From DASQDT01 sp036380435 (GTDB lineage Bacteria > Acidobacteriota > Blastocatellia > Pyrinomonadales > Pyrinomonadaceae), in the NCBI GenBank assembly GCA_036380435.1, contig DASVES010000031.1, forward strand, positions 1 through 14,086: a DNA stretch of 14,086 bases. Direction: 5' to 3'. The notes under the pieces were generated by a model that did not search any database, had not been told where the DNA came from, and was given only the letters and a program-made list of their open reading frames with translations. Both the position numbers and the translations under genes were made by a program. Positions 1-7,223 of the stretch are shown in pieces. The stretch's first letter is position 1, and every line of letters starts with the position of its first letter.

Positions 1-197
1 CCGCTTCATTCTGCCCGCAGTGTGGGCGCAACCTTCAGCAGTCGGCGCAGCAGTTTTCTCCTCAACAGAAAGCACCGCCGCCGTTCGGCCCGCCGCCCCC
101 TCTGCCCGGCCCCGGAGGGCGGAGCAAGAACGATCAAATGATGATGATCCTGCTGGCGGTCATCGCCGCCTGCATCATTCTCGGATTCTTTTGCTGA
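1..197 (+). CDS. Zinc-ribbon, single-TM protein (3' end only)
   Basis: The frame whose codons start at position 3 is open from the window edge to TGA at 195-197 and gives 64 residues. They read ASFCPQCGRNL, a CxxCG zinc-ribbon half, then a Gln/Pro-rich linker (QQ and PPP runs), then a hydrophobic C-terminal segment from MMMILLAV to GFFC that looks like one membrane helix. Zinc-ribbon plus proline-rich linker plus TM is a common layout for small bacterial membrane-tethered proteins, but the start and any further domain lie outside the window, so no function can be given. The other zinc-binding Cys pair would be expected upstream. The next gene starts 9 bp after the stop, which suggests co-transcription. 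Confidence 0.72.
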   Translation, partial: ASFCPQCGRNLQQSAQQFSPQQKAPPPFGPPPPLPGPGGRSKNDQMMMILLAVIAACIILGFFC

Positions 198-206
198 GCG
201 AGTAGG

Positions 207-755
207 ATGTTTAGATATCTCCGAGACCCACTATTCCTGACGAGCGTCGCGCTCTACGCCCTCAACCGCTGGGTCGTGAAGCCTTCCCTTCCCGCGGGCG
301 AACTCTTCTTCAGCGGCCACTTCAACGATCTGCTCGTCATCCCCTGCGCCCTGCCGCCGCTGCTCCTTCTCCACCGCCGGCTCGGCCTGCGCTACGCCGA
401 CGCCCCGCCGACGGCCTCTGAGGTCGCGGTACACGTGGCGGTCTGGTCGGTCTTTTTTGAAATCCTCGCGCCCATCTTCGTCCGCGCGGCGCGCTCCGAC
501 GCGTGGGACGTTGTGGCTTACTGCGCCGGTGGGCTGGCCAGTTGGATCGTCTGGAACAGGGCCGCCCTGACCGCAATGATTTTTGCCTCGCGTAACCTCA
601 TCGAGTTTTTTACCCCTGACACCGGGAGACCTGTTTACCCCCATGATGAGAAAATCGAGTCTCGTTCTTTGCACAGCCCTCTTACTCCTCATCAACACCG
701 GCGCGTTCGCGCAGAAGAAGAAGTATTGCGTGGCCGCCCCCCCTTCCCCGTTTAA
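207..755 (+). CDS. Small integral membrane protein (family often labelled magnesium citrate secondary transporter)
   Basis: ATG at 207 gives up to 182 residues. The first ~125 look real: three to four hydrophobic segments (about 9-24, 41-56, 74-92 and 103-125), an HFNDLL..P motif near 38-46 and DVVAYCAGG near 100-108. These resemble a small membrane family that databases label a magnesium citrate transporter; I know of no experimental support for that label, and transport is not shown here. The last ~55 residues are hydrophilic, rich in Arg, Glu and His, and overlap the next gene by 113 bp in another frame. A stop lies at 568-570 one frame over, so the natural end may have been lost by an indel. 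No clear Shine-Dalgarno precedes the start; the gene follows the previous stop by 9 bp, so coupled translation is plausible. Confidence 0.65.
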   Translation: MFRYLRDPLFLTSVALYALNRWVVKPSLPAGELFFSGHFNDLLVIPCALPPLLLLHRRLGLRYADAPPTASEVAVHVAVWSVFFEILAPIFVRAARSDAWDVVAYCAGGLASWIVWNRAALTAMIFASRNLIEFFTPDTGRPVYPHDEKIESRSLHSPLTPHQHRRVRAEEEVLRGRPPFPV

Positions 756-1227
756 GCACAGCGGGCAGATAGTCACGAGCTTCGACTCCGCGGCCCGAGG
801 GATGCGGACGACGCTCCAACACCCGCGCCCACTCGGCGGCTCGCATGAAACCATCTACCTGACGGCCTCCTTCATTCATCAGGACCCGAGGCGCGGCGTG
901 CGGCCCACGGTCGAGTTGGCCCTCGTCTCCGCCCTCAAGACGCAGAAGTACCGCGACTCGCACGGCGTGGTGCTCGTCGGCGACGGCAGGCCCGTCCCGC
1001 TCTCGGTGGCGGCGCGCTACCAGTCGCGGCCCGGCGATCAGGGGGTGATTTTTGAAGTGTTCCAGCTCTCGCTCTCGGCCGACGATCTGGCCGGCGTCAC
1101 GGGCGCGCGCAAGGTGACGGCGCGCGTGGGCGGCGAGGAGTTCGAGCTGACTCAGAACCACCTCGAAGCACTGCGCGAGATGGCGAGCCTGTTGGGCGGG
1201 GCGCCGAAGGGCTGGCGCACGGAGTAG
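643..1227 (+). CDS. Secreted protein of unknown function
   Basis: ATG at 643 (or 646) is preferred over the upstream in-frame ATG at 583, because it places a typical signal peptide at the N-terminus: MMRKSS, then a hydrophobic core, ending GAFA|Q near residue 22. GGGAG at 624-628 is a somewhat distant ribosome site. The 194-residue product is otherwise a soluble, probably beta-rich protein. It contains YLTASFIHQDPR, a central VVLVGDGRPVPLS segment and a C-terminal helix ending in LREMASLLGG. I do not recognise a named domain. It overlaps the preceding membrane-protein frame by 113 bp and ends 2 bp before a long hairpin shared with the convergent gene. Export to the periplasm is inferred from the signal peptide only. 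Confidence 0.75.
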   Translation: MMRKSSLVLCTALLLLINTGAFAQKKKYCVAAPPSPFKHSGQIVTSFDSAARGMRTTLQHPRPLGGSHETIYLTASFIHQDPRRGVRPTVELALVSALKTQKYRDSHGVVLVGDGRPVPLSVAARYQSRPGDQGVIFEVFQLSLSADDLAGVTGARKVTARVGGEEFELTQNHLEALREMASLLGGAPKGWRTE

Positions 1228-1229
1228 AG

Positions 1230-1319
1230 AAGAAGGCAAAAGTAAAAAGGCAAAAGGCAAAAGTGAAGAGGCGAGACGCTCCTCACTTTTGCCTTTTCCT
1301 TTTTACTTTTGCCTTCTTT
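1230..1319. repeat. Long inverted repeat / bidirectional terminator between convergent genes
   Basis: The left arm 1230-1266 and right arm 1283-1319 are reverse complements over about 36 bp, with one extra base in the left arm, and enclose a 16-nt loop (1267-1282). The arms are AT-rich and built from repeats of GGCAAAAG, unlike the surrounding GC-rich DNA. The hairpin starts 2 bp after the + strand stop (1225-1227) and overlaps the minus-strand stop (1318-1320). U-rich stretches on either strand would suit bidirectional termination. Confidence 0.85.
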
Positions 1320-2280
1320 AGCGCGGATAGCCGGTCGGGTGGACGATGTCGCCCTCGGTCATCTCCGACGCCACGCGGATGCGGTGGAAGCCCTTCATGG
1401 GGTGCGTCGAGAGGTACGTGATGGCGAACTGGCGCGAGAGCAGTTGGCTGACTTCGCGCAGGAACGGGTCGAAGCTGACGGGCGCGCCCGTGCCCTGGAA
1501 GTAGGCGCGGCCCCCCGTCTCGGTCGAGAGGCGGTTGAGCGCGCTCTGGCCGTTGCCCGCAAGCCCCACGGCGCTCGCGGCGCCGCCGACGGTCGGCGCA
1601 TAGATCGAGTAGACGGCGATACTCCGCCGCTGCGCCTCCTCGATGGCGCGTTGCAGGTCGGGGCTTTGCCCGGGGGTGGAGCCGCTAACGCCGTGCGAGA
1701 GGTCGAGACCGTCGCTGACGAGCAGCACCGCGCGTCGCCCAATCGGCTGCCCCTCGAAACGCTTGATGGCCTCGCGCAGCGTCGAGAACGGGTTATACGG
1801 CGACACGCTCGTCGAGCCGATGGGGATACGCAACGACTTGGCGGCGCGCTCCAGATCGACCGTGAACTTCTGCCGCACCTGAATCGATCCCGCCCTCATG
1901 TATCCCACTAACACGCGCGAGTTCGGAGGCAGCCGGCGGATGAACTCGGCGAGACCCTTAATTTCGTTGCCGACCGAGGGAACGACATCGTCCTGGATCA
2001 GCACGGCGAGCGTGAGCGGCGACTGCGCCATCCCGCGGATGGACAGAATCTCCTGCGGCTCTCCGTCCTCGAAGACCTTGATGCCTTCGATGTATTGAAA
2101 CTCCTCGGGCTGCGCGCGCTCCTTCGGGAGCCGTACCGTCACGGGTATCGTGACGCTCCTCACGCCCCGCCGTCTCTCGCCATCCGTGCCCCTGCCGGCC
2201 TGACCGTAGCCAGCCGCGCACGCCAGGCACACGAACAACACACTCACCAAGGCCCTCATCACACTGCGTTCGGCTCTCAT
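1318..2280 (-). CDS. VWFA-related secreted protein
   Basis: 320 residues from ATG at 2280. This start has GGGAG at 2286-2290 five bases upstream and lies about 34 nt past a TATAAT box at 2321-2326, which also excludes an in-frame start at 2322. Residues 1-26 form a signal peptide (ending CAAGYGQ). The rest matches the short VWFA-related proteins abundant in Acidobacteriota: an N-terminal beta region with a VFEDGEPQEI segment (69-78), then an alpha/beta VWA fold from about 88 to 290. The metal site is partly degenerate: the usual DxSxS reads DVVPS (98-102), so the first serine is Val. Thr168 could be the second ligand and VSDGLD (188-193) matches the third motif. These proteins are thought to mediate protein contacts outside the cytoplasm; the partner here is unknown. 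The stop sits inside the 1230-1319 hairpin. Confidence 0.9.
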   Translation of the reverse strand: MRAERSVMRALVSVLFVCLACAAGYGQAGRGTDGERRRGVRSVTIPVTVRLPKERAQPEEFQYIEGIKVFEDGEPQEILSIRGMAQSPLTLAVLIQDDVVPSVGNEIKGLAEFIRRLPPNSRVLVGYMRAGSIQVRQKFTVDLERAAKSLRIPIGSTSVSPYNPFSTLREAIKRFEGQPIGRRAVLLVSDGLDLSHGVSGSTPGQSPDLQRAIEEAQRRSIAVYSIYAPTVGGAASAVGLAGNGQSALNRLSTETGGRAYFQGTGAPVSFDPFLREVSQLLSRQFAITYLSTHPMKGFHRIRVASEMTEGDIVHPTGYPR

Positions 2281-2320
2281 TGCGTCTCCCGAATTCCTTT
2301 GGTTCGCCGGACTGCGAAAC

Positions 2321-2326
2321 ATTATA
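2321..2326 (-). promoter_or_regulatory. Sigma70-type -10 box for the VWFA gene
   Basis: The minus strand reads TATAAT, a perfect -10 hexamer that stands out in this GC-rich region. It would start transcription near 2314 and leave a leader of about 34 nt containing the GGGAG ribosome site. No good -35 hexamer lies 16-18 bp upstream. Confidence 0.6.
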
Positions 2327-2363
2327 GCTTGCCGTCAGGCCGAATGCTCACTCCCGCGAGTTT

Positions 2364-3197
2364 TTACAATTCGACGTGCGCCCGAACGCGCTCCTCAAGG
2401 TCGGCCAGCCGGTAGACTCCATCCCCGACGCGCACCGCGTATCCTTCTGCGACGAGCGCGCGGTTGCCCAGTCCGGCGTCGGGACGCGACAGCCCCGTCA
2501 CCTTCGCCAACTCCCCACGGATGGTCATCCCGGCGCCGTCGAGAAAAGCGCGGGCTACTTCGCGCAACGCTTCGGCCCGGCTCACCTTCACGGAAAGCTC
2601 CCGGTGAAAACGCGCCTCGGGCAACGCCCAGATGTACGTGAACCACGGCTCGTAGAGAACCTCCTGCGGGGCCACTTTGAATGTCCGCTGTAGCTCGTCG
2701 AGCGCGCGCGTGAACCTGTTGCGCTCCTCCACCTTCGACGCGCGCCGCAGGTCGGCCGTCGCCATCTCCCACTCGCGCCGCAAGACCTTCAAAATCGCGC
2801 GCGCTTCCGCCGACAACACCTCCGACTCTTTCCTGCGCGGCACGCCCCACAGCGCGTTGAAGTGGGGTATCAATCGCGGCGCGACGAAGACCGTCCGCGC
2901 CTTCGCGATCTTCGCGTAGTAGACGCGCCCACGCCGCATCACCTCATCCTTCAAGACCCACGTCTGACTGCTCTCCGGGTCTTTCTGCACGTTGCGCGGC
3001 ATGTGCGCGTCGCGCCGCCCGCAGACGGCGATATAGAGCGAAGGGCCGGGCCGCCGCGCGTCCGTCATCGACGCGCAGAAGCCCACCTCCTCCACCAACT
3101 TTTCCGCCTCCAACGCGCTCTCCACCCGACGCTCAGGCTCTCGCCTCCACACCCGGTCGCGATACGCCTCGACCTCCTCCGGCAAATCTACATCCAT
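2364..3197 (-). CDS. AlkZ-related winged-helix protein
   Basis: 277 residues from ATG at 3197, preceded by GGTGA (complementary to the 16S tail) five bases upstream. An in-frame TTG at 3245 would add 16 residues but has no ribosome site. The sequence resembles the AlkZ-related (YcaQ-like, HTH_42) group: EAEKLVEEVGFC near the N-terminus, PSLYIAVCGRRDAH, WVLKDEVMRRGRVYYAK, a VLSAEARAILKVLRRE winged-helix segment, and a second helix-wing near the C-terminus (GELAKVTGLSRPDAG to YRL). AlkZ/YcaQ proteins are glycosylases that unhook DNA interstrand crosslinks using a QxQ or QxD motif. I do not see a clear catalytic motif here, so glycosylase activity is not established. The protein is probably cytoplasmic. 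It lies 83 bp upstream of the VWFA gene, but that gene has its own promoter. Family assignment is from recalled resemblance. Confidence 0.8.
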   Translation of the reverse strand: MDVDLPEEVEAYRDRVWRREPERRVESALEAEKLVEEVGFCASMTDARRPGPSLYIAVCGRRDAHMPRNVQKDPESSQTWVLKDEVMRRGRVYYAKIAKARTVFVAPRLIPHFNALWGVPRRKESEVLSAEARAILKVLRREWEMATADLRRASKVEERNRFTRALDELQRTFKVAPQEVLYEPWFTYIWALPEARFHRELSVKVSRAEALREVARAFLDGAGMTIRGELAKVTGLSRPDAGLGNRALVAEGYAVRVGDGVYRLADLEERVRAHVEL

Positions 3198-3524
3198 CAG
3201 CCTCACCCGACACCCCGGCAAATTAAGCCCATCAATCCTTGACAAACTTCGGCCAACTCTGTTTAATCAATGTTGACCGCAACCTGCAAGGGTTTTAAGC
3301 GGCAACAGTTAGCCTTGCAAATGGTCTTTTTTTTGGAAGACTTCGGACCTGTTCCAGACTATAACTTTCGAGAGCCAGCCGCCCGCCGCCCCTTCACTCA
3401 CACGAAAGCCGGGGCGTCTCCCCGTCTAAGTAAAACACGAGCACGAACGTCTGACCACGACCCGCCCCGGATTGATCGACCCCGCCCATGCTCTCTGCCG
3501 AACGCGATTGTCGCCTGAACCGTT
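3198..3524. other. Divergent intergenic region, no gene seen
   Basis: This stretch separates the minus-strand AlkZ-related gene from the + strand secretin gene and should hold both promoters. I see no convincing -35/-10 pair for either. It contains an 8-T tract (3327-3334) and a 5-bp hairpin, CGGGG/CCCCG, at 3410-3424. Short open frames here show no ribosome site or recognisable protein. Confidence 0.5.
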
Positions 3525-3531
3525 GGAGGTG
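3525..3531 (+). promoter_or_regulatory. Strong ribosome binding site deciding a GTG start
   Basis: GGAGGTG lies 4 bases before GTG at 3536. There is no ATG near the predicted signal peptide, so this site fixes the start of the secretin gene. Confidence 0.8.
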
Positions 3532-3535
3532 AAAA

Positions 3536-6364
3536 GTGCTGAACGAAGTTTCCACAGGGCAGCAACTCTCCCACCCTTCTCCCAGAGTTAACGCACAGAG
3601 ACGCAACACCTCCGCCGCACTCCTCCGCGCGGCCGCACGGAAGTTAGCGGCTGTTGTCGTCGTCGCGTGTCTGCTCTGTTCACCGGCGGCGGCGCTTTCA
3701 TCGAAGGGCCAGAAGAATTTCAAGCGCGGCATGGAGCACGAGGCGGCGCAGCAATGGGAGAAGGCGGTCGAAGAGTTCGCCCTCGCCGTGGCGGCCGACC
3801 CCTCAAACGCCGAGTACCAGCTCCACTACCGACGCTCCGTCTTCAACGCCTCGCAGCTCTTCATGCGGCAGGGCGGCGCGCTCGCCGAACGAGGCGACTA
3901 TATCGGAGCCTACAACGCCTTCCGCCGCGCGCACGACTACGATCAGGCCAACGCCCTCGCCCGCTCCATGATGGAGCGCATGTACGCCGTGCAGCTCAAC
4001 AAGGCGACAGCCGGCGCGGGCGGTGAAGTAGCCATCGCGAACGACCCTTCCGTCGCCACCGTCTCGCCGGCCGGCTACGAACCCGCCGCCCCCGCACGCC
4101 GGCCCTCGCGCACGCCCGCGCAGCAGCGGCAGTCCGAGCTGCCCCAACAGAGCGGCCGCGCCGAACAGCTTCAGGTCATCACCTACAGCGGCGACCTCGA
4201 AAGCTTCATCAAGTATCTCGCCAAGCAGCTCCGCCTGAACGCCGTCTTCGACAAAGACTTTCCGCGGCGGGCAATCGAGGTTGATCTCTCGGACGTGACG
4301 GCCGCGCAGGCGCTCGACTACGTCTTTCTCACGCAGGGCCTCTTCTTCCAGAAGCTCACCAGCCGCACCATCCTCGTCGCCGACCAGACGAAGCGCCCGC
4401 AGTATCAACAGCTTGTGCTGAAGACCTTCTATCTCTCGAACATCGACCCGAACGAAGCGCGCACGCTCATTCAGGCGTCGATCCCGCCGCAGGCCGGACG
4501 CCAGCCCGTCATCACCGCCAACAAGACAACGAACAGCATCACCGTGCGCGACACGGTCGAGAACGTCCGTCTCGTCTCCGAGTTGATTAGGAGTGTGGAC
4601 AAGGATCGCGCCGAGGTCGTGATGGACGTGCAGATTTATGAAGTCTCACGCACCGACCTGATGCAGATCGGCAACCAGGTCGGCGGCGAGTCGTCGCTGA
4701 CGAACTTCGGCGGCATCCAGCCCGGCTCGGTTCTCCTCGGCGGCGCACGCCAGCTCGCCAGCGCGGCCAGCTCCGTCCTGCCGCTCTCGACCGGCATCGG
4801 CCTTCTCATCCCGCAGTCGTCCCTGAGCGCCTTCCAGCGCAAGGACAACACGCGCCTCATTGCCTCCACGCAGGTTCACGCCTTCGACGGTGAGAAGTCA
4901 ACGGCGCACATCGGCCAGCGCGTGCCCGTGCAGACGGCCACCATCACGCCGTTCGGCACGGCCGGCGGCGGCGAGTCCAAGCCGCAGGAGGGCGTCGCGC
5001 AAGGGTTGTTCGGCGCTAACGGCTACCCCGTCATCCAGTATGAGAAGACCGGGCTGACGCTTGAGTTCACGCCGCAGGTCGCCCCGAACCTCGACGTGCA
5101 GGTGAAGATGAGCATCAAGTCGAACGACGTGTCGAGCGTCGCCAACGCGACGCTCACGCCGACCTTCACGGAGCGCAACATCGAAGGCACGGCGCGCATC
5201 CAGAACAACCGCACGATGATGATTGCGAGCGTGGCGCAGAACCAGCAGTCGCGCGGCCGGCAGGGACTCCCGCTGCTCGGACTCGTTCCTATCCTCGGCC
5301 GCCTCTTCACCGCGCCGCGCCGCAACGACCAGCAGACCGACATCGTCATCGCCGTCACCCCGCACGTCCTGCGCGCGCCCACTTACACGCCGCGCGACGA
5401 GGAGATGCGGCCGAGCGGGACGATGCAGACGCCGAACTCCGACACGCTCGAAGCGATGGTTCACGACGTGGAGCGCGAGGAGCAGATTGCCGCCGCGCGC
5501 AGTCTCCCGACCCACTCGAAGGTCGAACTTCCCGACGCCGTGCGACAGCCGGCCCTCGCCGTCCAACACAACACCGCCGTCGCCGCACATGACACCGCCA
5601 TCCAGCACACACCCGTTGACCAACCCTCTTTCGTCCCCGCGCCGAGGGCACTGATGAACAGCGGCGCTCGCATCGACGAAGGCAACGCGGCGCGAGAAGC
5701 GACGATGTCTGCCGCCGTTGTCATAAAGGAAACCGGCTCGCCCGTGGACAACTCGCCGGAAGTCCCGGCCACTACCAGACCCCGAGTCGTCGAGGCTAAG
5801 TTCGACTCGCCCGGCGGCGCTCAGTCGGTCGAAAAAATCCCGGCCAGTGACAATATTTCGGCCGGCGACAACGCGCGCCCCTTCTCGCCCGACGCCTCAC
5901 TTTACTCCGCACCTGTCAGCGCGCCCGCCGCCCCGCCGCGTAGCGCCGCGCAGTTGATGCTCATGCCGGAACCCCAGCGGCTCAAGGTGGGTGAGAGGCG
6001 ACAGCTCAAGCTTGTCCTGAAGACCGATGCGCCACTCGGGATGATCGCCTCGTCGCTGCGCTTCGACCCGCGCGTCATCACCGTCCGCGCCGTCTCGCAC
6101 GGGAACATCTTCGCCGATCCCACGGCGCTCCCCAACGTCACTTACTCGGTCTCGACGGAGGGCGTACTGATCTTCTCCGTCGCGCCGCCCACGGGCCGGA
6201 AGGCTTTCACGGGCGCCGGCGTGCTCCTCAACATCGAGATCGAGGCCGTCGCCCCCGGCGCGTGCGACATCAGCTTCGGGGCGGAAGACGTTCACCTGAT
6301 GGCGACCGACGGGCGCAAGATTCTTCTGCGCGTATTGCCCGGCGCGGTCGCTGTCGCACAGTAA
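3536..6364 (+). CDS. Secretin (GspD/PilQ superfamily) with C-terminal cohesin-like domain
   Basis: 942 residues from GTG with a strong GGAGGTG site. Parts in order: a long basic n-region and signal peptide (core about 37-53, cleavage near AAA-L); two TPR-like helical repeats (57-150); a low-complexity linker; an STN/N0-like domain (211-284); an N1-type secretin domain (294-357, with ITANKTTNSITVRD); the secretin core (about 360-613), which has a Gly/Ser-rich gate stretch, RVPVQTA at 462-468 and the hallmark GLVPILGRLF at 582-591, ending in VIAVTPHVLRAP; a disordered Pro/Ala/Ser linker (~620-805); and a cohesin-like beta-sandwich (806-935, LKVGERRQLKLVL to EDVHLMATDG). Secretins form outer-membrane gated rings for type II secretion or type IV pili. 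No other pilus or secretion gene is nearby, so the system served is open. The cohesin-like domain should be periplasmic or exposed and may bind a partner; this is inferred. Confidence 0.93.
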   Translation: MLNEVSTGQQLSHPSPRVNAQRRNTSAALLRAAARKLAAVVVVACLLCSPAAALSSKGQKNFKRGMEHEAAQQWEKAVEEFALAVAADPSNAEYQLHYRRSVFNASQLFMRQGGALAERGDYIGAYNAFRRAHDYDQANALARSMMERMYAVQLNKATAGAGGEVAIANDPSVATVSPAGYEPAAPARRPSRTPAQQRQSELPQQSGRAEQLQVITYSGDLESFIKYLAKQLRLNAVFDKDFPRRAIEVDLSDVTAAQALDYVFLTQGLFFQKLTSRTILVADQTKRPQYQQLVLKTFYLSNIDPNEARTLIQASIPPQAGRQPVITANKTTNSITVRDTVENVRLVSELIRSVDKDRAEVVMDVQIYEVSRTDLMQIGNQVGGESSLTNFGGIQPGSVLLGGARQLASAASSVLPLSTGIGLLIPQSSLSAFQRKDNTRLIASTQVHAFDGEKSTAHIGQRVPVQTATITPFGTAGGGESKPQEGVAQGLFGANGYPVIQYEKTGLTLEFTPQVAPNLDVQVKMSIKSNDVSSVANATLTPTFTERNIEGTARIQNNRTMMIASVAQNQQSRGRQGLPLLGLVPILGRLFTAPRRNDQQTDIVIAVTPHVLRAPTYTPRDEEMRPSGTMQTPNSDTLEAMVHDVEREEQIAAARSLPTHSKVELPDAVRQPALAVQHNTAVAAHDTAIQHTPVDQPSFVPAPRALMNSGARIDEGNAAREATMSAAVVIKETGSPVDNSPEVPATTRPRVVEAKFDSPGGAQSVEKIPASDNISAGDNARPFSPDASLYSAPVSAPAAPPRSAAQLMLMPEPQRLKVGERRQLKLVLKTDAPLGMIASSLRFDPRVITVRAVSHGNIFADPTALPNVTYSVSTEGVLIFSVAPPTGRKAFTGAGVLLNIEIEAVAPGACDISFGAEDVHLMATDGRKILLRVLPGAVAVAQ

Positions 6365-6504
6365 GCCTCTCTGCTCCCGCCCGTCGTCTGAGCGTCCGGG
6401 TCACCTTACACACGAACTCCCATCCCTTCGCGCGGTGGCGGCTGAGGGCGATTTGCGAATCACCTTGTCTGTCGAAAGGTGTGCGGGCGGTGGCCGTGTG
6501 TCGT

Positions 6505-6882
6505 TCAGCCCTGCCGGGCCAGCCGGCGGTGCTCGACGGCGCGCGCGACGCTGGCCTCGATCTGCTCCAGCCGGAAGGGCTTCAGGATGTAGTCGAAGGC
6601 TCCGAGCTTGATAAGCCCCTCGGCGTGAGCGGGGTCGCTGATCCCGGAGATGATGATGACGGGCGTCTCCGGCTGCCTTTGCCGAATGATGCCGAGAAGC
6701 TCCACGCCGCTCAGGCCGGGCATGGAGATGTCTGTGAGCACCACGTCGTAGGTCTCGACTTCCAGAAAAGACAGGGCGGTCTCGACGGTCGGCGCCCCGT
6801 GGCAGAGGTGATTATCGGAGAACAAGTCTAAGAGCGTGTCGCGGACGGCTTCATCGTCATCGACGATCAAGAGGGAGGACAT
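6505..6882 (-). CDS. Stand-alone response regulator receiver (CheY-like)
   Basis: 125 residues, a complete receiver domain with no output domain. The acidic pocket is DDD at 8-10, the phospho-acceptor is Asp51 (VVLTDISMPG), the switch residue is Ser79 (IIISG) and the conserved Lys is 101 in LKPF. All phosphorylation residues are present, so it should be active. AGGAG lies 9 bases upstream of the ATG. It would act in the cytoplasm, taking phosphate from a histidine kinase not encoded here and passing the signal by protein contact. The gene is convergent with the secretin gene (140 bp between stops). It has a 341-bp upstream region with an extended -10 and a direct repeat, which suggest regulated expression. 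The ribosome site lies in a small imperfect palindrome (6884-6897). Confidence 0.93.
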   Translation of the reverse strand: MSSLLIVDDDEAVRDTLLDLFSDNHLCHGAPTVETALSFLEVETYDVVLTDISMPGLSGVELLGIIRQRQPETPVIIISGISDPAHAEGLIKLGAFDYILKPFRLEQIEASVARAVEHRRLARQG

Positions 6883-7054
6883 GCAGGAATACTCCTGGGG
6901 TGAGGTATTTCTTTGATCGCGGCCGATACTTCAACCCGGCAACTCCCCTACTAGACGCCGGATGAGATCGCTAACGGAAATCCGTGAGGTCGGCCGTGGA
7001 CGGCGGAGTTGCGAGGTCGCCAGCAAGGTCTGGGCGCTCCCTGTCCGGGAAGAG

Positions 7055-7063
7055 ATTCTAACA
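7055..7063 (-). promoter_or_regulatory. Extended -10 promoter candidate for the response regulator
   Basis: The minus strand reads TGTTAGAAT, matching the extended -10 pattern TGnTATAAT with one difference. The expected -35 position (about 7078-7083) reads CTGCGC, with no resemblance to TTGACA. The start point would be near 7048, giving a leader of about 165 nt. Confidence 0.45.
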
Positions 7064-7089
7064 TCGAATCTTTGACGGCGCAGCCAAAT

Positions 7090-7114
7090 AATCTGTCGCG
7101 ACAATCTGTCGCGA
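7090..7114. repeat. Two direct repeats AATCTGTCGCGA, 13-bp period
   Basis: AATCTGTCGCGA occurs at 7090-7101 and 7103-7114. The first copy runs into a perfect palindrome TGTCGCGACA (7094-7103). Relative to the proposed start near 7048 on the minus strand, the pair covers about -42 to -66, where activators of weak -35 promoters often bind. Operator function is inferred from position only. Confidence 0.5.
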
Positions 7115-7133
7115 ATAGTGAAAGGCGTGGACA

Positions 7134-7183
7134 TCCGAAGGCCCGCCGCGCGTGTCAAGGGACATGCGCGGCGGGCCTTCGGA
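7134..7183 (-). terminator. GC-rich hairpin downstream of the Gly-zipper gene
   Basis: The 18-bp arms 7134-7151 and 7166-7183 pair perfectly around a 14-nt loop (CCGAAGGCCCGCCGCGC and its complement). It lies 41 bp past the minus-strand stop at 7224. No T-run follows on the minus strand, so if it terminates transcription it is not a textbook intrinsic terminator. Confidence 0.65.
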
Positions 7184-7223
7184 ACTTCTCCCGCTTGTCA
7201 GCCGGTTAACCGGGCCTCGGCCC

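Noticed and set aside
231..854. Long minus-strand frames opposite the first genes and elsewhere
   Set aside because: Low-complexity Arg/Ala/Gly-rich translations antisense to genes with signal peptides or recognisable families; shadows of GC-rich codon bias.
3592..3612. CACAGAGACGCAAC-type word in the secretin 5' end, resembling the GCAGAG arms at 13231-13319
   Set aside because: The match is short and imperfect, and lies in coding DNA without an inverted partner.
6461..6481. CACCTT/AAGGTG hairpin between the convergent secretin and response-regulator genes
   Set aside because: Six base pairs and a 9-nt loop, no T-run; too weak to call a terminator.
6931..7134. Minus-strand frame of 67 codons starting at the edge of the GC hairpin
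   Set aside because: No ribosome site, start within a hairpin arm, Arg/Ser-rich sequence typical of chance frames in GC-rich DNA, and it overlaps the promoter region.
7153..7158. Perfect TTGACA on the minus strand
   Set aside because: Lies in the loop of the 7134-7183 hairpin and has no -10 box at 16-18 bp.
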